Assembly (NCBI RefSeq): GCF_021021415.1
Contig: NZ_JAINWJ010000008.1
Location: forward strand, 124,001 to 188,000
Length of the DNA: 64,000 bases
Direction: 5' to 3'
From: Martelella mediterranea
GTDB taxonomy: Bacteria > Pseudomonadota > Alphaproteobacteria > Rhizobiales > Rhizobiaceae
The stretch's first letter is position 1; the number at the start of each line of letters is the position of its first letter. A program made the position numbers and the translations under genes. This document shows positions 7,955-17,815 of the stretch, piece after piece. The notes beneath the pieces were generated by a model. It was not told the DNA's origin, ran no database searches, and saw only the letters and a list, made by a program, of their open reading frames with translations.

Positions 7955-9540
7955 GGTGTCACCTCGGCGGGCTTTTCGTCCTTGGGCGCGGTTTTCTCGC
8001 GTGACGGGTCTTTTCTGAGGCGGCGCAGGAAGCTTACGATCTGGAGGATCAGGATTGCCGAAAACGGGATCGCGCCAAGCGTCGACATCGCGCGCGCCAC
8101 ATCGACGGAACCGGCCATCAGCGTTGCCGCGGTGATGATCGCGACAAGCGTGCCCCACAACACCTTCGCAGACGACGGCGGATTGAGATTGCCGTTGGTC
8201 GTCATCATCGACAGCACGAAGGTGCCGCTATCGGCCGAGGTCACGAGGAAGATCACGATCAGCAACAATGCCGCAATGCTCAGCACCGACGAAAACGGGA
8301 AATAGTCGAGGAAGGTGAACAGGGCCGCCGCCACGTCCTGGGTGATGACCGACGCCAGCCCGCCCGGGCCGTAAAGCTCGATATAGATGCCGGCGCCGCC
8401 AAAGACCGCAAACCACAGGACGGAAAACACGGTCGGGATCAGAATAACCCCCATGCAGAATTCCCGGATCGTCCGCCCGCGCGAAATGCGCGCGATGAAG
8501 ACGCCGACAAACGGCCCCCATGCCAGCCACCAGATCAGATAGGTCAGTGTCCAGTTTGCCGACCAGTCGGTAAGGCCCTCGAACGGAAACAGCCGGAATG
8601 ACATGTTCACGAACTGCGAAACATACGATCCGAGCGTCGTCACGAAGGTTTCCATGATGAAACTCGTCGGGCCCATCACGAGGATATAGCCCATCATCGC
8701 AAGACCGAGCGCCATATTGATGTCCGACAGCAGTTTCATGCCCTTTTCGACGCCGGTGAGCGTCGAAATCATGTACATCACGAAGAGCGCGGCGAGCACC
8801 ATCAAGGACACGCTGTTGACCGCCGGAACATCGAACAGGGATGTCAGGCCCGAGCGCACCTGCAGCGCTCCCATGGCCAGCGATCCGGCAAGGCCGAAGA
8901 CCACAGCGACAACGCCGAGGACATCCGCCGTTGTCGCCGCAACCTCGGAAGAGCGGCCTGAAAACAAGCCTCTGAGCGGCGTCGAAATCAGCGGCGGCTT
9001 CTCAAGCCGGAAAGTGAAATAGGCAATCACCAGTGCACAGACGCCATAGATCGACCACGCATGAAGCCCCCAATGGAGATTGGTGATGACCAGCGCCTGT
9101 CTGGCCGCCTCGGCCGATTGCGAAACGCCAGCGGGCGGGTTTTCGAAATGGGTCACCGGCTCGGCAACGCCCCAGAACAGAAGCCCTGCCCCCATCCCGC
9201 CGGCGAACAGCATCGCAATCCACGAGGCAAAGGAAAACTCCGGCTTCTCGTCGTCCTTGCCAAGGCGAATCGAACCATAGGGACCGAGTGCGAGAAAGGC
9301 GGCGAGAATAACAAAACACGAGCACAGCAGAAGCCACCACCAACTGGCCCCGACCATGAAATAGCCTGTAAAACCCAGAACGCTCGCCGCCATCTGGTCC
9401 GGGGCAATCACGCCCCATGCACCGATCGGCAAGCATAAAAGCAATGAGATGATAACGACTTTGTTGACCTGCACGCTTAAGTGCCCCCTCGGCTTGGTCA
9501 GAAGATGTTGGCGGTATTTGCGATGCCATATTTTAGCCAT
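7951..9540 (-). CDS. BCCT family betaine/choline/carnitine transporter
   Basis: Secondary carrier with about 12 membrane segments, 529 residues. The family loop GGMGAGLLFWGVAEP spans residues 114-128; the GMGxG pattern resembles sodium-coupled BetP rather than CaiT. The substrate tryptophan motif WWLAWGPFVGVFIARISRG matches the W-W-x-x-W box that cages quaternary ammonium groups in BetP. The N-terminal tail is short, without the long acidic osmosensor seen in some members. Its stop codon overlaps the start of the downstream binding lipoprotein by 4 nt (ATGA), so the two are translationally coupled. Probable role: uptake of betaine, choline or a relative for osmoprotection or nutrition. Confidence 0.93.
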   Translation of the reverse strand: MAKIWHRKYRQHLLTKPRGHLSVQVNKVVIISLLLCLPIGAWGVIAPDQMAASVLGFTGYFMVGASWWWLLLCSCFVILAAFLALGPYGSIRLGKDDEKPEFSFASWIAMLFAGGMGAGLLFWGVAEPVTHFENPPAGVSQSAEAARQALVITNLHWGLHAWSIYGVCALVIAYFTFRLEKPPLISTPLRGLFSGRSSEVAATTADVLGVVAVVFGLAGSLAMGALQVRSGLTSLFDVPAVNSVSLMVLAALFVMYMISTLTGVEKGMKLLSDINMALGLAMMGYILVMGPTSFIMETFVTTLGSYVSQFVNMSFRLFPFEGLTDWSANWTLTYLIWWLAWGPFVGVFIARISRGRTIREFCMGVILIPTVFSVLWFAVFGGAGIYIELYGPGGLASVITQDVAAALFTFLDYFPFSSVLSIAALLLIVIFLVTSADSGTFVLSMMTTNGNLNPPSSAKVLWGTLVAIITAATLMAGSVDVARAMSTLGAIPFSAILILQIVSFLRRLRKDPSREKTAPKDEKPAEVTP

Positions 9541-9647
9541 TGTGCAACATGGGCATCAGCATGAGTCAACCGATCACCGGCACGTGCCGAAATCAGCAAT
9601 CCCGCTATCCAGAGCTTCCCGCTCTTCACTGCGATTCTTCAGAATGC

Positions 9648-9719
9648 ATGGTCTCAATCCAAACGATTCCGCTATTGCTGACGTCGGACGCTGAAACGCT
9701 TGTCGAGGCAAGCCGCTGA
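9648..9719 (+). pseudogene. 3' remnant of a META-domain protein gene
   Basis: A 24-codon stretch ends in LLLTSDAETLVEASR and a stop. This matches the last residues of the envelope protein at 22783-24012 (ALLLTSGAETLIEASRR), and similarity continues at DNA level past the stop (TCGCCGTGCATTTTCTCGGG here, TCGTGCACTTTTTCGGGG there). No upstream coding part survives. The rest of the 9541-9944 gap holds only the BCCT upstream region and the amt terminator. Confidence 0.5.
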
Positions 9720-9889
9720 TCGCCGTGCATTTTCTCGGGTCAGGACCGCTGTCAGGAGAGCAGTGCGATCCAGACGAGCGCGAGCATCATGCATCGTCTG
9801 GCAATCGATCGCGTCCCAGGCCTGCCTGCCGGTGATCCGCCCGAAACCGATAACGGTGATATCAAGGATAGCTCCGGCGGTTGACGGGA

Positions 9890-9930
9890 AATACAAAACG
9901 ATAGCCGGGCAGCCTTGAGACCGCCCGGCT
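9890..9930 (-). terminator. Rho-independent terminator of amt
   Basis: On the minus strand, 15 nt after the amt stop codon, AGCCGGGC and GCCCGGCT (9930-9923 and 9910-9903) form a perfect 8-bp stem with a 12-nt loop. A U-rich run (ATCGTTTTGTATTT) follows. Confidence 0.75.
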
Positions 9931-9944
9931 GTCGTGGCTTTTGC

Positions 9945-11186
9945 TTACTTGTTAATGTCGTTCTTCATGTTGAAGAGGTTGAAGGCGCGTTCGCCAACCA
10001 TGGCCTCATCGACGCCTTCCTCCTGAACATCTTCAGCCACCCGCAGATGTCCGAAGCCCGCGAGGATCTTCAGCAGGATCGTCGTGATGATCCACGAATA
10101 GGCGGCGACGATAACGACGGCCAGCACCTGCACGCCAAGCTGCTTCACGCTCGCCGAAACGGCGTTGATATGCGAACTGGCCATGAAGCCGATCAGGATC
10201 GCGCCGGTCATGCCGCCGACGCCATGGGCGCGCCAGACTTCCAGAGTATCGTCGATCTTCAGCCATTCCTGAACATATTTGGCATTGTAGCAGACGGTCG
10301 CGCCGATCGCGCCGATCAGCAGCGCGGCCATCGGCTCGACATAGCCGGCGGCGGGCGTGATCGTGGCAAGGCCGGTCACCGCGCCGACGAGAACGCCGGA
10401 GAAGGAGACCCGCTTGTGCTCGCGCCACTCCCACAACATCCAGACCAGCATGGCGATCGCGCCGGCGAGCATGGTGTTGGTGAAGGCGTAGGCCGCAAGC
10501 GCATCCGCCGCATAGGCGCCGCCGGCATTGAAGCCGAACCAGCCGAACCACAACAGCCCCGCGCCAAGCGCCACCAGCGGCAGGCTCGCCGGCTGGCTTT
10601 CGGGATCGCCGACGGCGACCTTGCGCTTGCCAAGGAATCTGGCGGCGGCAAGGGCTGAGAAACCCGCGGCGGTGTGGATCACGATACCGCCTGCAAAATC
10701 GACAACGCCCATCTTGGAAAGAAATCCGCCGCCCCAGATCCAGTGCGCCGCCGGCAGGTATACCAGGATCGTCCACAAAGCCACGAAGAACAGATAGGCA
10801 CCGAATTTGAAACGACCGACAAAGGCACCGGTCATCAGTGCCGGCGTGATGATCGCGAACATCATCTGATAGGCGAAGACCATCATGAAGGGAATGTGCG
10901 GCGCGTAGGTGTCATTCGGACTGATGCCCACATGATACATGCCGAAATAGGGCCGGATATCGCCGATGATCCCGCCAATGGATGGACCGAAGGCCAGGCT
11001 GAAACCGCCGAACACCCAGATGATGCTGACGATCCCGATACAGACGAAATTCTGGATCATGATCGACAGCACATCGCGCTGCTTGACCAGGCCGCCGTAG
11101 AAAAGTGCAAGGGCCGGGGTCATCATGCAGACCAGCGCCGTGCAGATCAGAACAAACGCGGTGTCCCCCGCATTGATCGCTTGCAT
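9945..11186 (-). CDS. amt: ammonium transporter Amt
   Basis: AmtB/MEP/Rh-type ammonium channel, 413 residues with about 11 membrane segments. The start INAGDTAFVLICTALVCMMTPALALFYGGLV is the classic first helix, and PAAHWIWGGGFL with VDFAGGIVIHTAAGFSAL carries the first pore histidine of the twin-His pair. The C-terminal tail is cytosolic, as needed for GlnK regulation, but no glnK gene is adjacent, unlike the common glnK-amtB pair. It lies 57 bp after the urea transporter on the same strand. Its probable job is to capture ammonium, including ammonium leaking from urease activity. Confidence 0.95.
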   Translation of the reverse strand: MQAINAGDTAFVLICTALVCMMTPALALFYGGLVKQRDVLSIMIQNFVCIGIVSIIWVFGGFSLAFGPSIGGIIGDIRPYFGMYHVGISPNDTYAPHIPFMMVFAYQMMFAIITPALMTGAFVGRFKFGAYLFFVALWTILVYLPAAHWIWGGGFLSKMGVVDFAGGIVIHTAAGFSALAAARFLGKRKVAVGDPESQPASLPLVALGAGLLWFGWFGFNAGGAYAADALAAYAFTNTMLAGAIAMLVWMLWEWREHKRVSFSGVLVGAVTGLATITPAAGYVEPMAALLIGAIGATVCYNAKYVQEWLKIDDTLEVWRAHGVGGMTGAILIGFMASSHINAVSASVKQLGVQVLAVVIVAAYSWIITTILLKILAGFGHLRVAEDVQEEGVDEAMVGERAFNLFNMKNDINK

Positions 11187-11215
11187 AACCTTCTCCTTTG
11201 AAAAGCTTGTTTTTT

Positions 11216-11238
11216 GGCGCGACCGCCCCGGTCGCGCC
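11216..11238. other. GC-rich stem-loop between urea transporter and amt
   Basis: Perfect 9-bp inverted repeat GGCGCGACC / GGTCGCGCC with a 5-nt loop in the 57-bp gap. On the minus-strand transcript it is followed by A-rich rather than U-rich sequence, so it is not a standard terminator. It may be an RNA-processing or attenuation element that separates amt expression from the urease operon. Confidence 0.5.
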
Positions 11239-11243
11239 GCTCT

Positions 11244-12230
11244 TTAGTTGTTGGTATCGGTGACCAGATGCTCGCCGACCGCGCTGTGCGGATGCGGCGC
11301 GAGCAGCTTCTTCGGCGCGATGAACAGATACATCGTCAGCACGTAGGGCGCGGTGAAGGACGGCAGGCCGAGCGGCTCGGTCAGCACGTCATAGGCGCCC
11401 TGCAGGAACACGGTGACGATCGTGGCCAGCAGCGCGTAGACGACCACCCGCGGCGACGGCTTCAGAAAGATGACGCCAACCGCCATCGCCGTCAGCACCG
11501 CGCTGAAGCCGTAAAGCCCCTGCACCACCAAATGCGGCTCCGCCCGAAGCGCGATCGCCGTCGCTATGGCGATCAGCGAGCCGCAAATGGCGGCAATGCC
11601 GGCCACGCGCGAGGCGATCAGAATGCCGAGCAGGATGATCGCGCCGCTGATCTCGTTGCCGAGAAGATAGACCTGGCCAATATTGCGAAAGAAGATCTGG
11701 ACCAGTTCGACATGGGACGGGATCATCGTCACGCCCTTGATGTAGTCGGAGGCCAGTTCGGGATGGTCGCCGGAAACATCGAGCGCGCCAAACGTGTAGG
11801 CGCCCGCCACCAGCAGCCAGCCGGTCAGCACGAAAGGACCTGTGGAGCCTGGGATCCCCCAGCTTTTGGTGATCATCGCCCCGAGCGCCGCCGTCACCAC
11901 CGTGCTCATGGCCGCGCCGATGACCACGTAAAACCAGAGCTGTGGCGAGACGCTGATGAAGGTCGGCAGCGCGACGCCCACGAGAATGCCGTTGAAGCCG
12001 AACAGGCCGGAGGTGATCGAATCCTCGTCGCAATCGAGAAGCCGCGCGGTGAGCGTGGCGACGATGAGGCCGACAAGCGCGCCGATCGTGGTCGACCAGT
12101 TTCCGCCAGCATAGCTTGCATAGGCGATCGCGACGATGAACAGCGCGCCGGTGAGCGCGTTCTCCATGAAGAACACCTGCCCCGCGCCCCTCAGGCATTG
12201 CGTTCCAAAATCTTTCCGCTTCTCCGTCAT
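11244..12230 (-). CDS. urea transporter (UT family channel)
   Basis: 328 residues, about ten membrane segments arranged as two similar halves. GLFGFNGILVGVALPTF in the first half and GLYGFSAVLTAMAVGVIFL in the second are the paired selectivity-filter regions of the UT family (SLC14-like). ATG 12230 begins MTEKRKDFG; the longer in-frame reading up to 12494 lies inside ureD and is rejected. It follows ureD by 26 bp, so it ends the urease operon and supplies urea to the enzyme. The family is passive, so uptake depends on internal hydrolysis. Confidence 0.9.
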   Translation of the reverse strand: MTEKRKDFGTQCLRGAGQVFFMENALTGALFIVAIAYASYAGGNWSTTIGALVGLIVATLTARLLDCDEDSITSGLFGFNGILVGVALPTFISVSPQLWFYVVIGAAMSTVVTAALGAMITKSWGIPGSTGPFVLTGWLLVAGAYTFGALDVSGDHPELASDYIKGVTMIPSHVELVQIFFRNIGQVYLLGNEISGAIILLGILIASRVAGIAAICGSLIAIATAIALRAEPHLVVQGLYGFSAVLTAMAVGVIFLKPSPRVVVYALLATIVTVFLQGAYDVLTEPLGLPSFTAPYVLTMYLFIAPKKLLAPHPHSAVGEHLVTDTNN

Positions 12231-12256
12231 ATCCGCACCCCCTTCTTGGCCCTTGA

Positions 12257-13192
12257 TCAACGCCAGAGAAATTCCTCCGGCAGCGTTTTGCCGCGGGCTT
12301 CTTCCCTGACGACCTTCCAGAAATTTCTGACCTCCGCGCGCACGTCGTAGCTTTCGATCCCGACCACGCGCAGCATCAACCCGGCGCCGTTCGGAAGCGT
12401 CGAGACGCCGGATATCGCGCGCGGCCGTTCGTCGCCGAAATTGACGTTCACCCGCTCCCGGATGCGCTCGGCAACAGCCGGCGGCGTGATGCACAGAATG
12501 TTGGCAAAGGCATCGTAGCCGCCCATCACCGCGGCAAAATCGATCGTCTCGTTGCCCTTCTCGATCAGCACCTTCTCGGTGAACAGCTTGCGGCCGTCCG
12601 GCCGGCGGGCATTGACGGTCATCGACAGGAGGTCGAAGCCGAAGCGTTCGCTTGCGTGGTGATGCTTGCGGCCGGTCATCATCATCTCGCCATAGAGCAG
12701 CGTCGCGTCTTCATGGACCACGAGATCGGTGTCGTTGATGAAGCGCGAGTCCCGATAGGGAATGGTGAAGTCCGGCAGGAATTCGAGATAGGCGTCCTTT
12801 GCGAGCGTCACCGTCTGGTGCTGCGAGGCGTAATTGGCGTCCATCTGATGGATGCGGTTCGCGCCCTGCGAGGTCACCTGGGCACAGGCCCCCTCGCCCA
12901 CCAAAATATCGATCGTGTAGCGATCGCCCTGCAATATGCCGCCGCCGATCGAGATGATCGAGCAGATCGGCAGTTCCGGCATTGCCTCGTCCCAGTAGAG
13001 GGCCTGCTGCACCAGAAGCGGCGTGACCCGGTAGAGATCGGACAGCACGGAGCGGCCGCCACGCTGCGAGAAGCCGAGGCGCAACGCCCCGATCTTGCCG
13101 GGGCCGGCCGCGCGCATCTGCGCCGGTTCCGCCTTGAACCCGCTCAGTTCCCGGTACTCGTCGATCCGGCGCAGACGTTCATGCAGGCTCAT
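12257..13192 (-). CDS. ureD: urease accessory protein UreD
   Basis: Scaffold protein (UreD/UreH) that binds apo-urease and recruits UreF and UreG during nickel insertion, 311 residues. Typical motifs are QRGGRSVLSDLYRVTPLLVQQALYWDEAMP early, ISIGGGILQGDRY, and TSQGANRIHQM. The C-terminal part contains the conserved VEKVLIEKG-like segment. In many bacteria ureD heads the cluster; here it is last of the accessory genes, 4 bp after ureG. Confidence 0.93.
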   Translation of the reverse strand: MSLHERLRRIDEYRELSGFKAEPAQMRAAGPGKIGALRLGFSQRGGRSVLSDLYRVTPLLVQQALYWDEAMPELPICSIISIGGGILQGDRYTIDILVGEGACAQVTSQGANRIHQMDANYASQHQTVTLAKDAYLEFLPDFTIPYRDSRFINDTDLVVHEDATLLYGEMMMTGRKHHHASERFGFDLLSMTVNARRPDGRKLFTEKVLIEKGNETIDFAAVMGGYDAFANILCITPPAVAERIRERVNVNFGDERPRAISGVSTLPNGAGLMLRVVGIESYDVRAEVRNFWKVVREEARGKTLPEEFLWR

Positions 13193-13196
13193 CAGA

Positions 13197-13841
13197 TCAC
13201 TCGGCGGCTTGGCCGGAGGCGGGCGTCACGTCGAACAGCGCCATATCCATGATCAGCTTCATCAGTTCGTCCACGCCCTCGCCGGTCTTGCAATTGGTGA
13301 ACACGAACGGCTTCTTGCCGCGCATCAGCTTGGAATCCCGGTCCATGACGCCGAGATCAGCCCCCACATATGGCGCGAGATCGGTCTTGTTGATCACCAG
13401 GATATCCGACTGGCAGACGCCGGCGCCGTTCTTGCGCGGGATCTTGTCGCCGGCGGCGACGTCGATGACGTAGATGTAGAAATCGGCGAGCGCCGGGCTG
13501 AAGGTCAGCGTCAGATTGTCGCCGCCCGATTCGATCAGGATGACGTCGCTGTCGGGATATTTCTCCTCCATCTCCTCGACCGCGGCGATGTTCATGGAAG
13601 GGTCTTCGCGCACGGCGGTGTGCGGGCATGCCCCGGTTTCCACGCCGACGATCTTTTCCTCGACCAGCACACCCTTCAGCGTGCGACGCACCTGCTTGGC
13701 GTCCTCGGTGGTGACGACGTCATTGGTGATGATCAGCGGCTTGACGCCGAGTTCGATCAGCCGCGGGGTGATGGTTTCGATCACGGCCGTCTTGCCCGAC
13801 CCAACCGGGCCGCCAATGCCGATACGCGTGATTTTCTTCAT
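13197..13841 (-). CDS. ureG: urease accessory GTPase UreG
   Basis: SIMIBI-class GTPase that delivers nickel to urease, 214 residues. The P-loop GGPVGSGKT is at residues 10-18, the metal-binding CPH motif lies in [14 protein letters not shown], and ESGGDNL and [13 protein letters not shown] complete the GTPase motifs. It lies 25 bp after ureF and 4 bp before ureD, inside the urease operon. Confidence 0.97.
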   Translation of the reverse strand: MKKITRIGIGGPVGSGKTAVIETITPRLIELGVKPLIITNDVVTTEDAKQVRRTLKGVLVEEKIVGVETGACPHTAVREDPSMNIAAVEEMEEKYPDSDVILIESGGDNLTLTFSPALADFYIYVIDVAAGDKIPRKNGAGVCQSDILVINKTDLAPYVGADLGVMDRDSKLMRGKKPFVFTNCKTGEGVDELMKLIMDMALFDVTPASGQAAE

Positions 13842-13866
13842 TGTGCCAATCCTTTTTTTCCGCCGG

Positions 13867-14589
13867 TCAGTTCATGAACAGCCGGACATGGGTTCTGGTG
13901 TGATGGGCGACGAGGACATCGAAGACCGGCGCGAAGCCGGACATTTCGTCGAGGTCCAGTCCGTGGACGCGCTCGTAATCGGCCTCGACGCGGGCCTGCA
14001 CGGCAAACAGAATGCGCTGGGTATCGAGATGATCGATCCGCATCAGCCGCACCGCAGCACTCATGATCATCGCCGCAACGCCATACTGGTGCACGACAAA
14101 GGCCTGCTTCTCATCTGCCCCCATATGCGCCAGCGCGACCGCCTGGCCGATCGGAAAGCAGCCCGGCGTCGCACCGGCCTTGATATCGGCCAGCCAGCGT
14201 TCGAGATCGGGAAACGTGCTGATCTTCAGGGAAAGCTCCGCGAATTTCCGGCCCATGCGGGCGAGCATCATCTGCTGCTCCTCGCCCACGCGTCGGTTCC
14301 ACAATTCCCGGTCCGCCTCCAGCACGGCGTCATAGGCACCGCGCCGGGCTGCGCGATGGGCATGGAGGAAGGCGATGCCGTCCATGCCCGAGGCCTGCCG
14401 CACCACCGTTTCGACGAAGCGTTCCAGGCTTGCCGCATCGGCGACGACGCCGGTCTGGATCGCCGATTCCAGTCCGTTGGAAAAGGCGAACGCGCCGACG
14501 GGCAACGTCGAATCCGAAAACTGCAGAAGACGTGCAAGCAGGATCATGTCGTCTGCCGAGCCTGTCCTGCTGCTGTTCTCATCTGCCAT
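13867..14589 (-). CDS. ureF: urease accessory protein UreF
   Basis: All-helical accessory protein, 240 residues, that with UreD and UreG forms the urease activation complex and gates GTP hydrolysis by Ure[22 protein letters not shown] near the start is the family signature, and the C-terminus keeps [19 protein letters not shown]-like helices. It follows ureE by 15 bp. Confidence 0.93.
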   Translation of the reverse strand: MADENSSRTGSADDMILLARLLQFSDSTLPVGAFAFSNGLESAIQTGVVADAASLERFVETVVRQASGMDGIAFLHAHRAARRGAYDAVLEADRELWNRRVGEEQQMMLARMGRKFAELSLKISTFPDLERWLADIKAGATPGCFPIGQAVALAHMGADEKQAFVVHQYGVAAMIMSAAVRLMRIDHLDTQRILFAVQARVEADYERVHGLDLDEMSGFAPVFDVLVAHHTRTHVRLFMN

Positions 14590-14604
14590 GCCCCTGCCTC
14601 GCGA

Positions 14605-15192
14605 TCAGTGGTGGTGATGGTCGCCATGGCCGTGACCATGGTCATGGTGGTGATGCGGCGTCGCGTCGGCCCCGGCAAAGAGCATCCGCACCTCGCGCGC
14701 GTCGAGCTTGGCGGCGATTTCCTCGCCGGGCGCGAAATGGCTCTTCACGCCCTCGAACGCATGGGTCTTCATCACCGAGGCCATGACCTTCTGGTCGACG
14801 GAGAGCGGCACATAGACGGTGCTGCCCTTGATGACACTCGGCCAGTGCTGGTTGCCGAGGCCGTGGCCCAGTTCGAAGCACACCCTGAGGATTTCCTGCG
14901 GCGACAGGGTTTCGAGCCCTTCGAGCTCGATCACCATGACCTCCTTCAGCGCGATGCGGGCAGCGATGATGGTGTTGCTGGCCTCATCGTAATAAAGGAC
15001 ATCGTCATTGTGGAGATGCTCCGAGCGCGGCAGCGAGATCGCGAGTTCGGTTCCGCCCTCGCTCGCCTTGCGCAGGCGGTTCTTCGGCGCTTCCCACTGT
15101 TCGAGCGCGAGGTAGTCGACCGTCGCCTCGTGGGAGCGTTTGTGCCAGTCGGCATCCCTCAGGTTGCCAAGGATTTTTTCGACAAGGATCAT
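14605..15192 (-). CDS. ureE: urease nickel metallochaperone UreE
   Basis: 195 residues. The N-terminal domain begins MILVEKILGNL and the metal-binding domain includes CFELGHGLGNQHWP, whose GNQHW is the conserved interface. The tail is very histidine-rich (HHHHDHGHGHGDHHHH), typical of nickel-storing UreE. The start was set at 15192 because upstream codons to 15339 in the same frame do not match the family. The 147 bp between ureC and this start hold no gene I can support. Confidence 0.93.
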   Translation of the reverse strand: MILVEKILGNLRDADWHKRSHEATVDYLALEQWEAPKNRLRKASEGGTELAISLPRSEHLHNDDVLYYDEASNTIIAARIALKEVMVIELEGLETLSPQEILRVCFELGHGLGNQHWPSVIKGSTVYVPLSVDQKVMASVMKTHAFEGVKSHFAPGEEIAAKLDAREVRMLFAGADATPHHHHDHGHGHGDHHHH

Positions 15193-15339
15193 GGTGTTCG
15201 CCGCATTCTGTACGCCTTGAAAGAAGAGCCGAAACGCACCGGGGCCTGTCTGGCCCGCGATGCCGCCTTCGGCTGAACGTCCCCGGCGTCGTTGTTGTTG
15301 GACGGGCCGGGCGAAGGTTTGCTTCGCCCGGCATCGCAA

Positions 15340-17058
15340 TCAGCTGAAGAAGTGAAGCTGGTTCAGCGGGATCGTGGTCGCCGGCTCGACGGTCGCGTGC
15401 TTGCCGTTGACGGTCACCGCGAAGGTCTCCGGGTTGACCTCGATCTCCGGCAGGGCGCTGTTGCGCACCATCGAGCTCTTGCTGATCGTGCGCGTGCCAT
15501 AGACCGGCACCACATGCGACTGGAGCTGATAGCGGTCGACGATGCCGTCCTCATAGCCTGCCAGCGATGTGAAGGTGACGCGGGTCTTCGGCAGCGCCGA
15601 GCCGTAGGCGCCGAACATCGGACGGTAGAGTACCGGCTGCGGCGTCGGCAGCGAGGCGTTCGGATCGCCCATCAGCGCCCAGGAAATGAGGCCGCCCTTG
15701 ATCACCATTTTCGGCTTGGCGCCGAAGAAGGCCGGCTCCCAGAGCACGAGATCGGCCATCTTGCCGACTTCGACCGAGCCGATCACATGGCTGACGCCCT
15801 GCGCGATCGCCGGATTGATCGTGACCTTGGCGACGAAGCGCAGCACGCGCTCGTTGTCATTGCCCGACGTATCGCCATCATAGGCGCCCATCCGGTCCTT
15901 CATCAGATGCGCGGTCTGGATCGTGCGCGCCCAGTTCTCGCCGACGCGGCCCATGGCCTGGCTGTCGCTGGACAGGATCGAGATCGCGCCGAGATCGTGC
16001 AGCACGTTTTCAGCGGCAATGGTTTCCGGGCGGACGCGGCTCTCGGCGAAGGCGACGTCGGTCGGGATCTTGGGGCTGAGATTGTGGCAGATCATCGTCA
16101 TGTCGAACAATTCGGCCTGCGAATTGATGCCATAGGGCAGCGTCGGATTGGTCGAGCTCGGAATGACGTTGGACTGGCCGGCGACCCGGATGATGTCCGG
16201 CGCGTGTCCGCCGCCCGCACCTTCCGTATGGTAGGTGTGGATGGTGCGGCCCTCGAAGGCGGCGATCGTGTTTTCGACGAAGCCGGCCTCGTTCAGCGTA
16301 TCGGTATGGATGCAGACCTGGACGTCGAACTCATCGGCGACGCGCAGCGAGGTGCGGATCGCTTCCGGCGTGCTGCCCCAGTCCTCGTGGATCTTCAGGC
16401 CCATGACGCCGGCGCGGAGCTGCTCCTCGATCGGAAGCCGGGCGGAGACATTGCCCTTGCCCAGCACGCCGGCATTGACCGGCCAGCCGTCGAAGGAACG
16501 CAGCATCATCTCGACATTCCAGGTGCCGGGGGTGATGGTGGTGCCGTTGGTGCCGTCGGTCGGGCCGATGCCGCCGCCGAACAGCGTGGTGACGCCGTTG
16601 GAAAGCGCGGCTTCCGCCTGCTGGGGCGAGATGAAGTGGACGTGGGCATCGATGCCGCCCGCCGTCAGGATCAGGTGCTCGCCGGAAATCGCGTCGGTGC
16701 CCGGTCCAAGCGCCAGCCCCGGCGTCACGCCCGACATGGTGGACGGGTTGCCGGCCTTGCCGATCGCGCAGATATTGCCGTTCTTGACGCCGACATCGGC
16801 CTTGATGACGCCCTGCACGGGGTCGAGGATGGTCACGTTGGTGATGACGAGGTCCGGGGCGCCAGCGGCATTGGTGAGCTCGTTGTCGTAGCCCATGCCG
16901 TCGCGCAGCGTCTTGCCGCCGCCATAGACGGCTTCCTCGCCATAGACCCGGAGGTCCTTTTCGATCTCGATGTAGAGATCGGTGTCGCCGAGGCGGATCT
17001 TGTCGCCGGTCGTCGGACCGTAGAGGTCGGAATACTGCTGTCTTGAAATCTTGGCCAT
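15340..17058 (-). CDS. ureC: urease alpha subunit UreC
   Basis: Catalytic subunit, 572 residues. The nickel site is complete: HVHFISP supplies two histidines, GLKIHEDWG holds the carbamylated lysine, [10 protein letters not shown] and [15 protein letters not shown] give further ligands and flap residues, CHNLSP holds the mobile-flap cysteine, and SSDSQAMGR gives the last aspartate. It hydrolyses urea to ammonia and carbamate in the cytosol. It lies 36 bp after ureB. Confidence 0.98.
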   Translation of the reverse strand: MAKISRQQYSDLYGPTTGDKIRLGDTDLYIEIEKDLRVYGEEAVYGGGKTLRDGMGYDNELTNAAGAPDLVITNVTILDPVQGVIKADVGVKNGNICAIGKAGNPSTMSGVTPGLALGPGTDAISGEHLILTAGGIDAHVHFISPQQAEAALSNGVTTLFGGGIGPTDGTNGTTITPGTWNVEMMLRSFDGWPVNAGVLGKGNVSARLPIEEQLRAGVMGLKIHEDWGSTPEAIRTSLRVADEFDVQVCIHTDTLNEAGFVENTIAAFEGRTIHTYHTEGAGGGHAPDIIRVAGQSNVIPSSTNPTLPYGINSQAELFDMTMICHNLSPKIPTDVAFAESRVRPETIAAENVLHDLGAISILSSDSQAMGRVGENWARTIQTAHLMKDRMGAYDGDTSGNDNERVLRFVAKVTINPAIAQGVSHVIGSVEVGKMADLVLWEPAFFGAKPKMVIKGGLISWALMGDPNASLPTPQPVLYRPMFGAYGSALPKTRVTFTSLAGYEDGIVDRYQLQSHVVPVYGTRTISKSSMVRNSALPEIEVNPETFAVTVNGKHATVEPATTIPLNQLHFFS

Positions 17059-17094
17059 TTCAGAAATCCTGTCGAATGAGGTTGTGCCGGGCGG

Positions 17095-17502
17095 TCACTT
17101 GGACGACTTGAAGCCGTAGCGTTCCGCGCGCTCCATCGCGTCGACCAGCCGCGGGCGGCTGTCATTGTAGCTCTCGTCTCCGACCCAGCCGTTCACCAGA
17201 CCGTTGAAGCCGAGCACCCGTTGCTTGCCCTGATAGGGAACAAGGGTGACCTCTTTCTCATCGCCCGGCTCGAAACGCAGGGCGGTGGTTGCAGGAATGT
17301 TCAGGCGCTTGCCGAACGCCTGTTCGCGGTCGAATTCCAGTGCGGAGTTGACCTCGAAGAAGTGAAAATGCGAACCGATCTGGATCGGCCTGTCGCCGGT
17401 GTTTCGCACCTTGAGCGTGGTCGTCGGATAGCCCGCATTGATTTCGATGTCGCCTTTGCCGAGGACCAGTCCGCCGACCGGGGTTTTCTTTTCATTCGCC
17501 AT
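17095..17502 (-). CDS. ureB: urease beta subunit UreB
   Basis: 135 residues, somewhat longer than the typical ~101-residue separate beta subunit because of a C-terminal tail ([19 protein letters not shown]). The core has [36 protein letters not shown], the family hallmark. ATG 17502 beginning MANEKKTP was chosen; the longer reading overlaps the end of ureA. It starts 10 bp after the ureA stop codon. Confidence 0.95.
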   Translation of the reverse strand: MANEKKTPVGGLVLGKGDIEINAGYPTTTLKVRNTGDRPIQIGSHFHFFEVNSALEFDREQAFGKRLNIPATTALRFEPGDEKEVTLVPYQGKQRVLGFNGLVNGWVGDESYNDSRPRLVDAMERAERYGFKSSK

Positions 17503-17512
17503 GTTCAAGCCC

Positions 17513-17815
17513 TCACTGGATCGGATCGTGGATGGTGACGAGACGGCTGCCATCGGTGAAGACGGCCTCCACCTGCACGTAAGGGATCATGTCGACGACC
17601 CCCTCCATCACATCGTCGCGCGTGATTTCCTTGCGCGCGATTTCCATGACCTCCTCAACGGTCTTGCCGGCGCGCGCGCCGTTCAGCGCGGCCACGGAAA
17701 TGAGCGAGACGGTTTCGGGATGGTTGAGCTTCAGGCCCTGATCCTTGCGCTGCTGCGCGACCTGCGCGAGCGTGTAGATCATCAGCTTGTCGATCTCTCG
17801 AGGCGTGAAATGCAT
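17513..17815 (-). CDS. ureA: urease gamma subunit UreA
   Basis: 100 residues, the standard length for a gamma subunit. It starts [20 protein letters not shown] and contains [33 protein letters not shown] lies eight bases before ATG 17815; the longer in-frame start at 17833 has no ribosome site and is rejected. First gene of the urease operon ureABCEFGD plus urea transporter. Confidence 0.96.
   Translation of the reverse strand: MHFTPREIDKLMIYTLAQVAQQRKDQGLKLNHPETVSLISVAALNGARAGKTVEEVMEIARKEITRDDVMEGVVDMIPYVQVEAVFTDGSRLVTIHDPIQ

Noticed and set aside
7955-8158. Extended N-terminus for the binding lipoprotein
   Set aside because: It lies inside the BCCT gene and would bury the lipoprotein signal; ATG 7954 fits better.
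14605-14660. Repeated His codons as a possible CRISPR or tandem repeat
   Set aside because: They encode the histidine tail of UreE; no spaced direct repeats occur anywhere in the window.
15193-15339. Extended UreE start
   Set aside because: Added residues do not match UreE, which starts at the MILVEKILG segment.
15292-17046. 584-codon plus-strand ORF opposite ureC
   Set aside because: Shadow of urease alpha subunit in high-GC DNA; the minus-strand gene has a complete active site.
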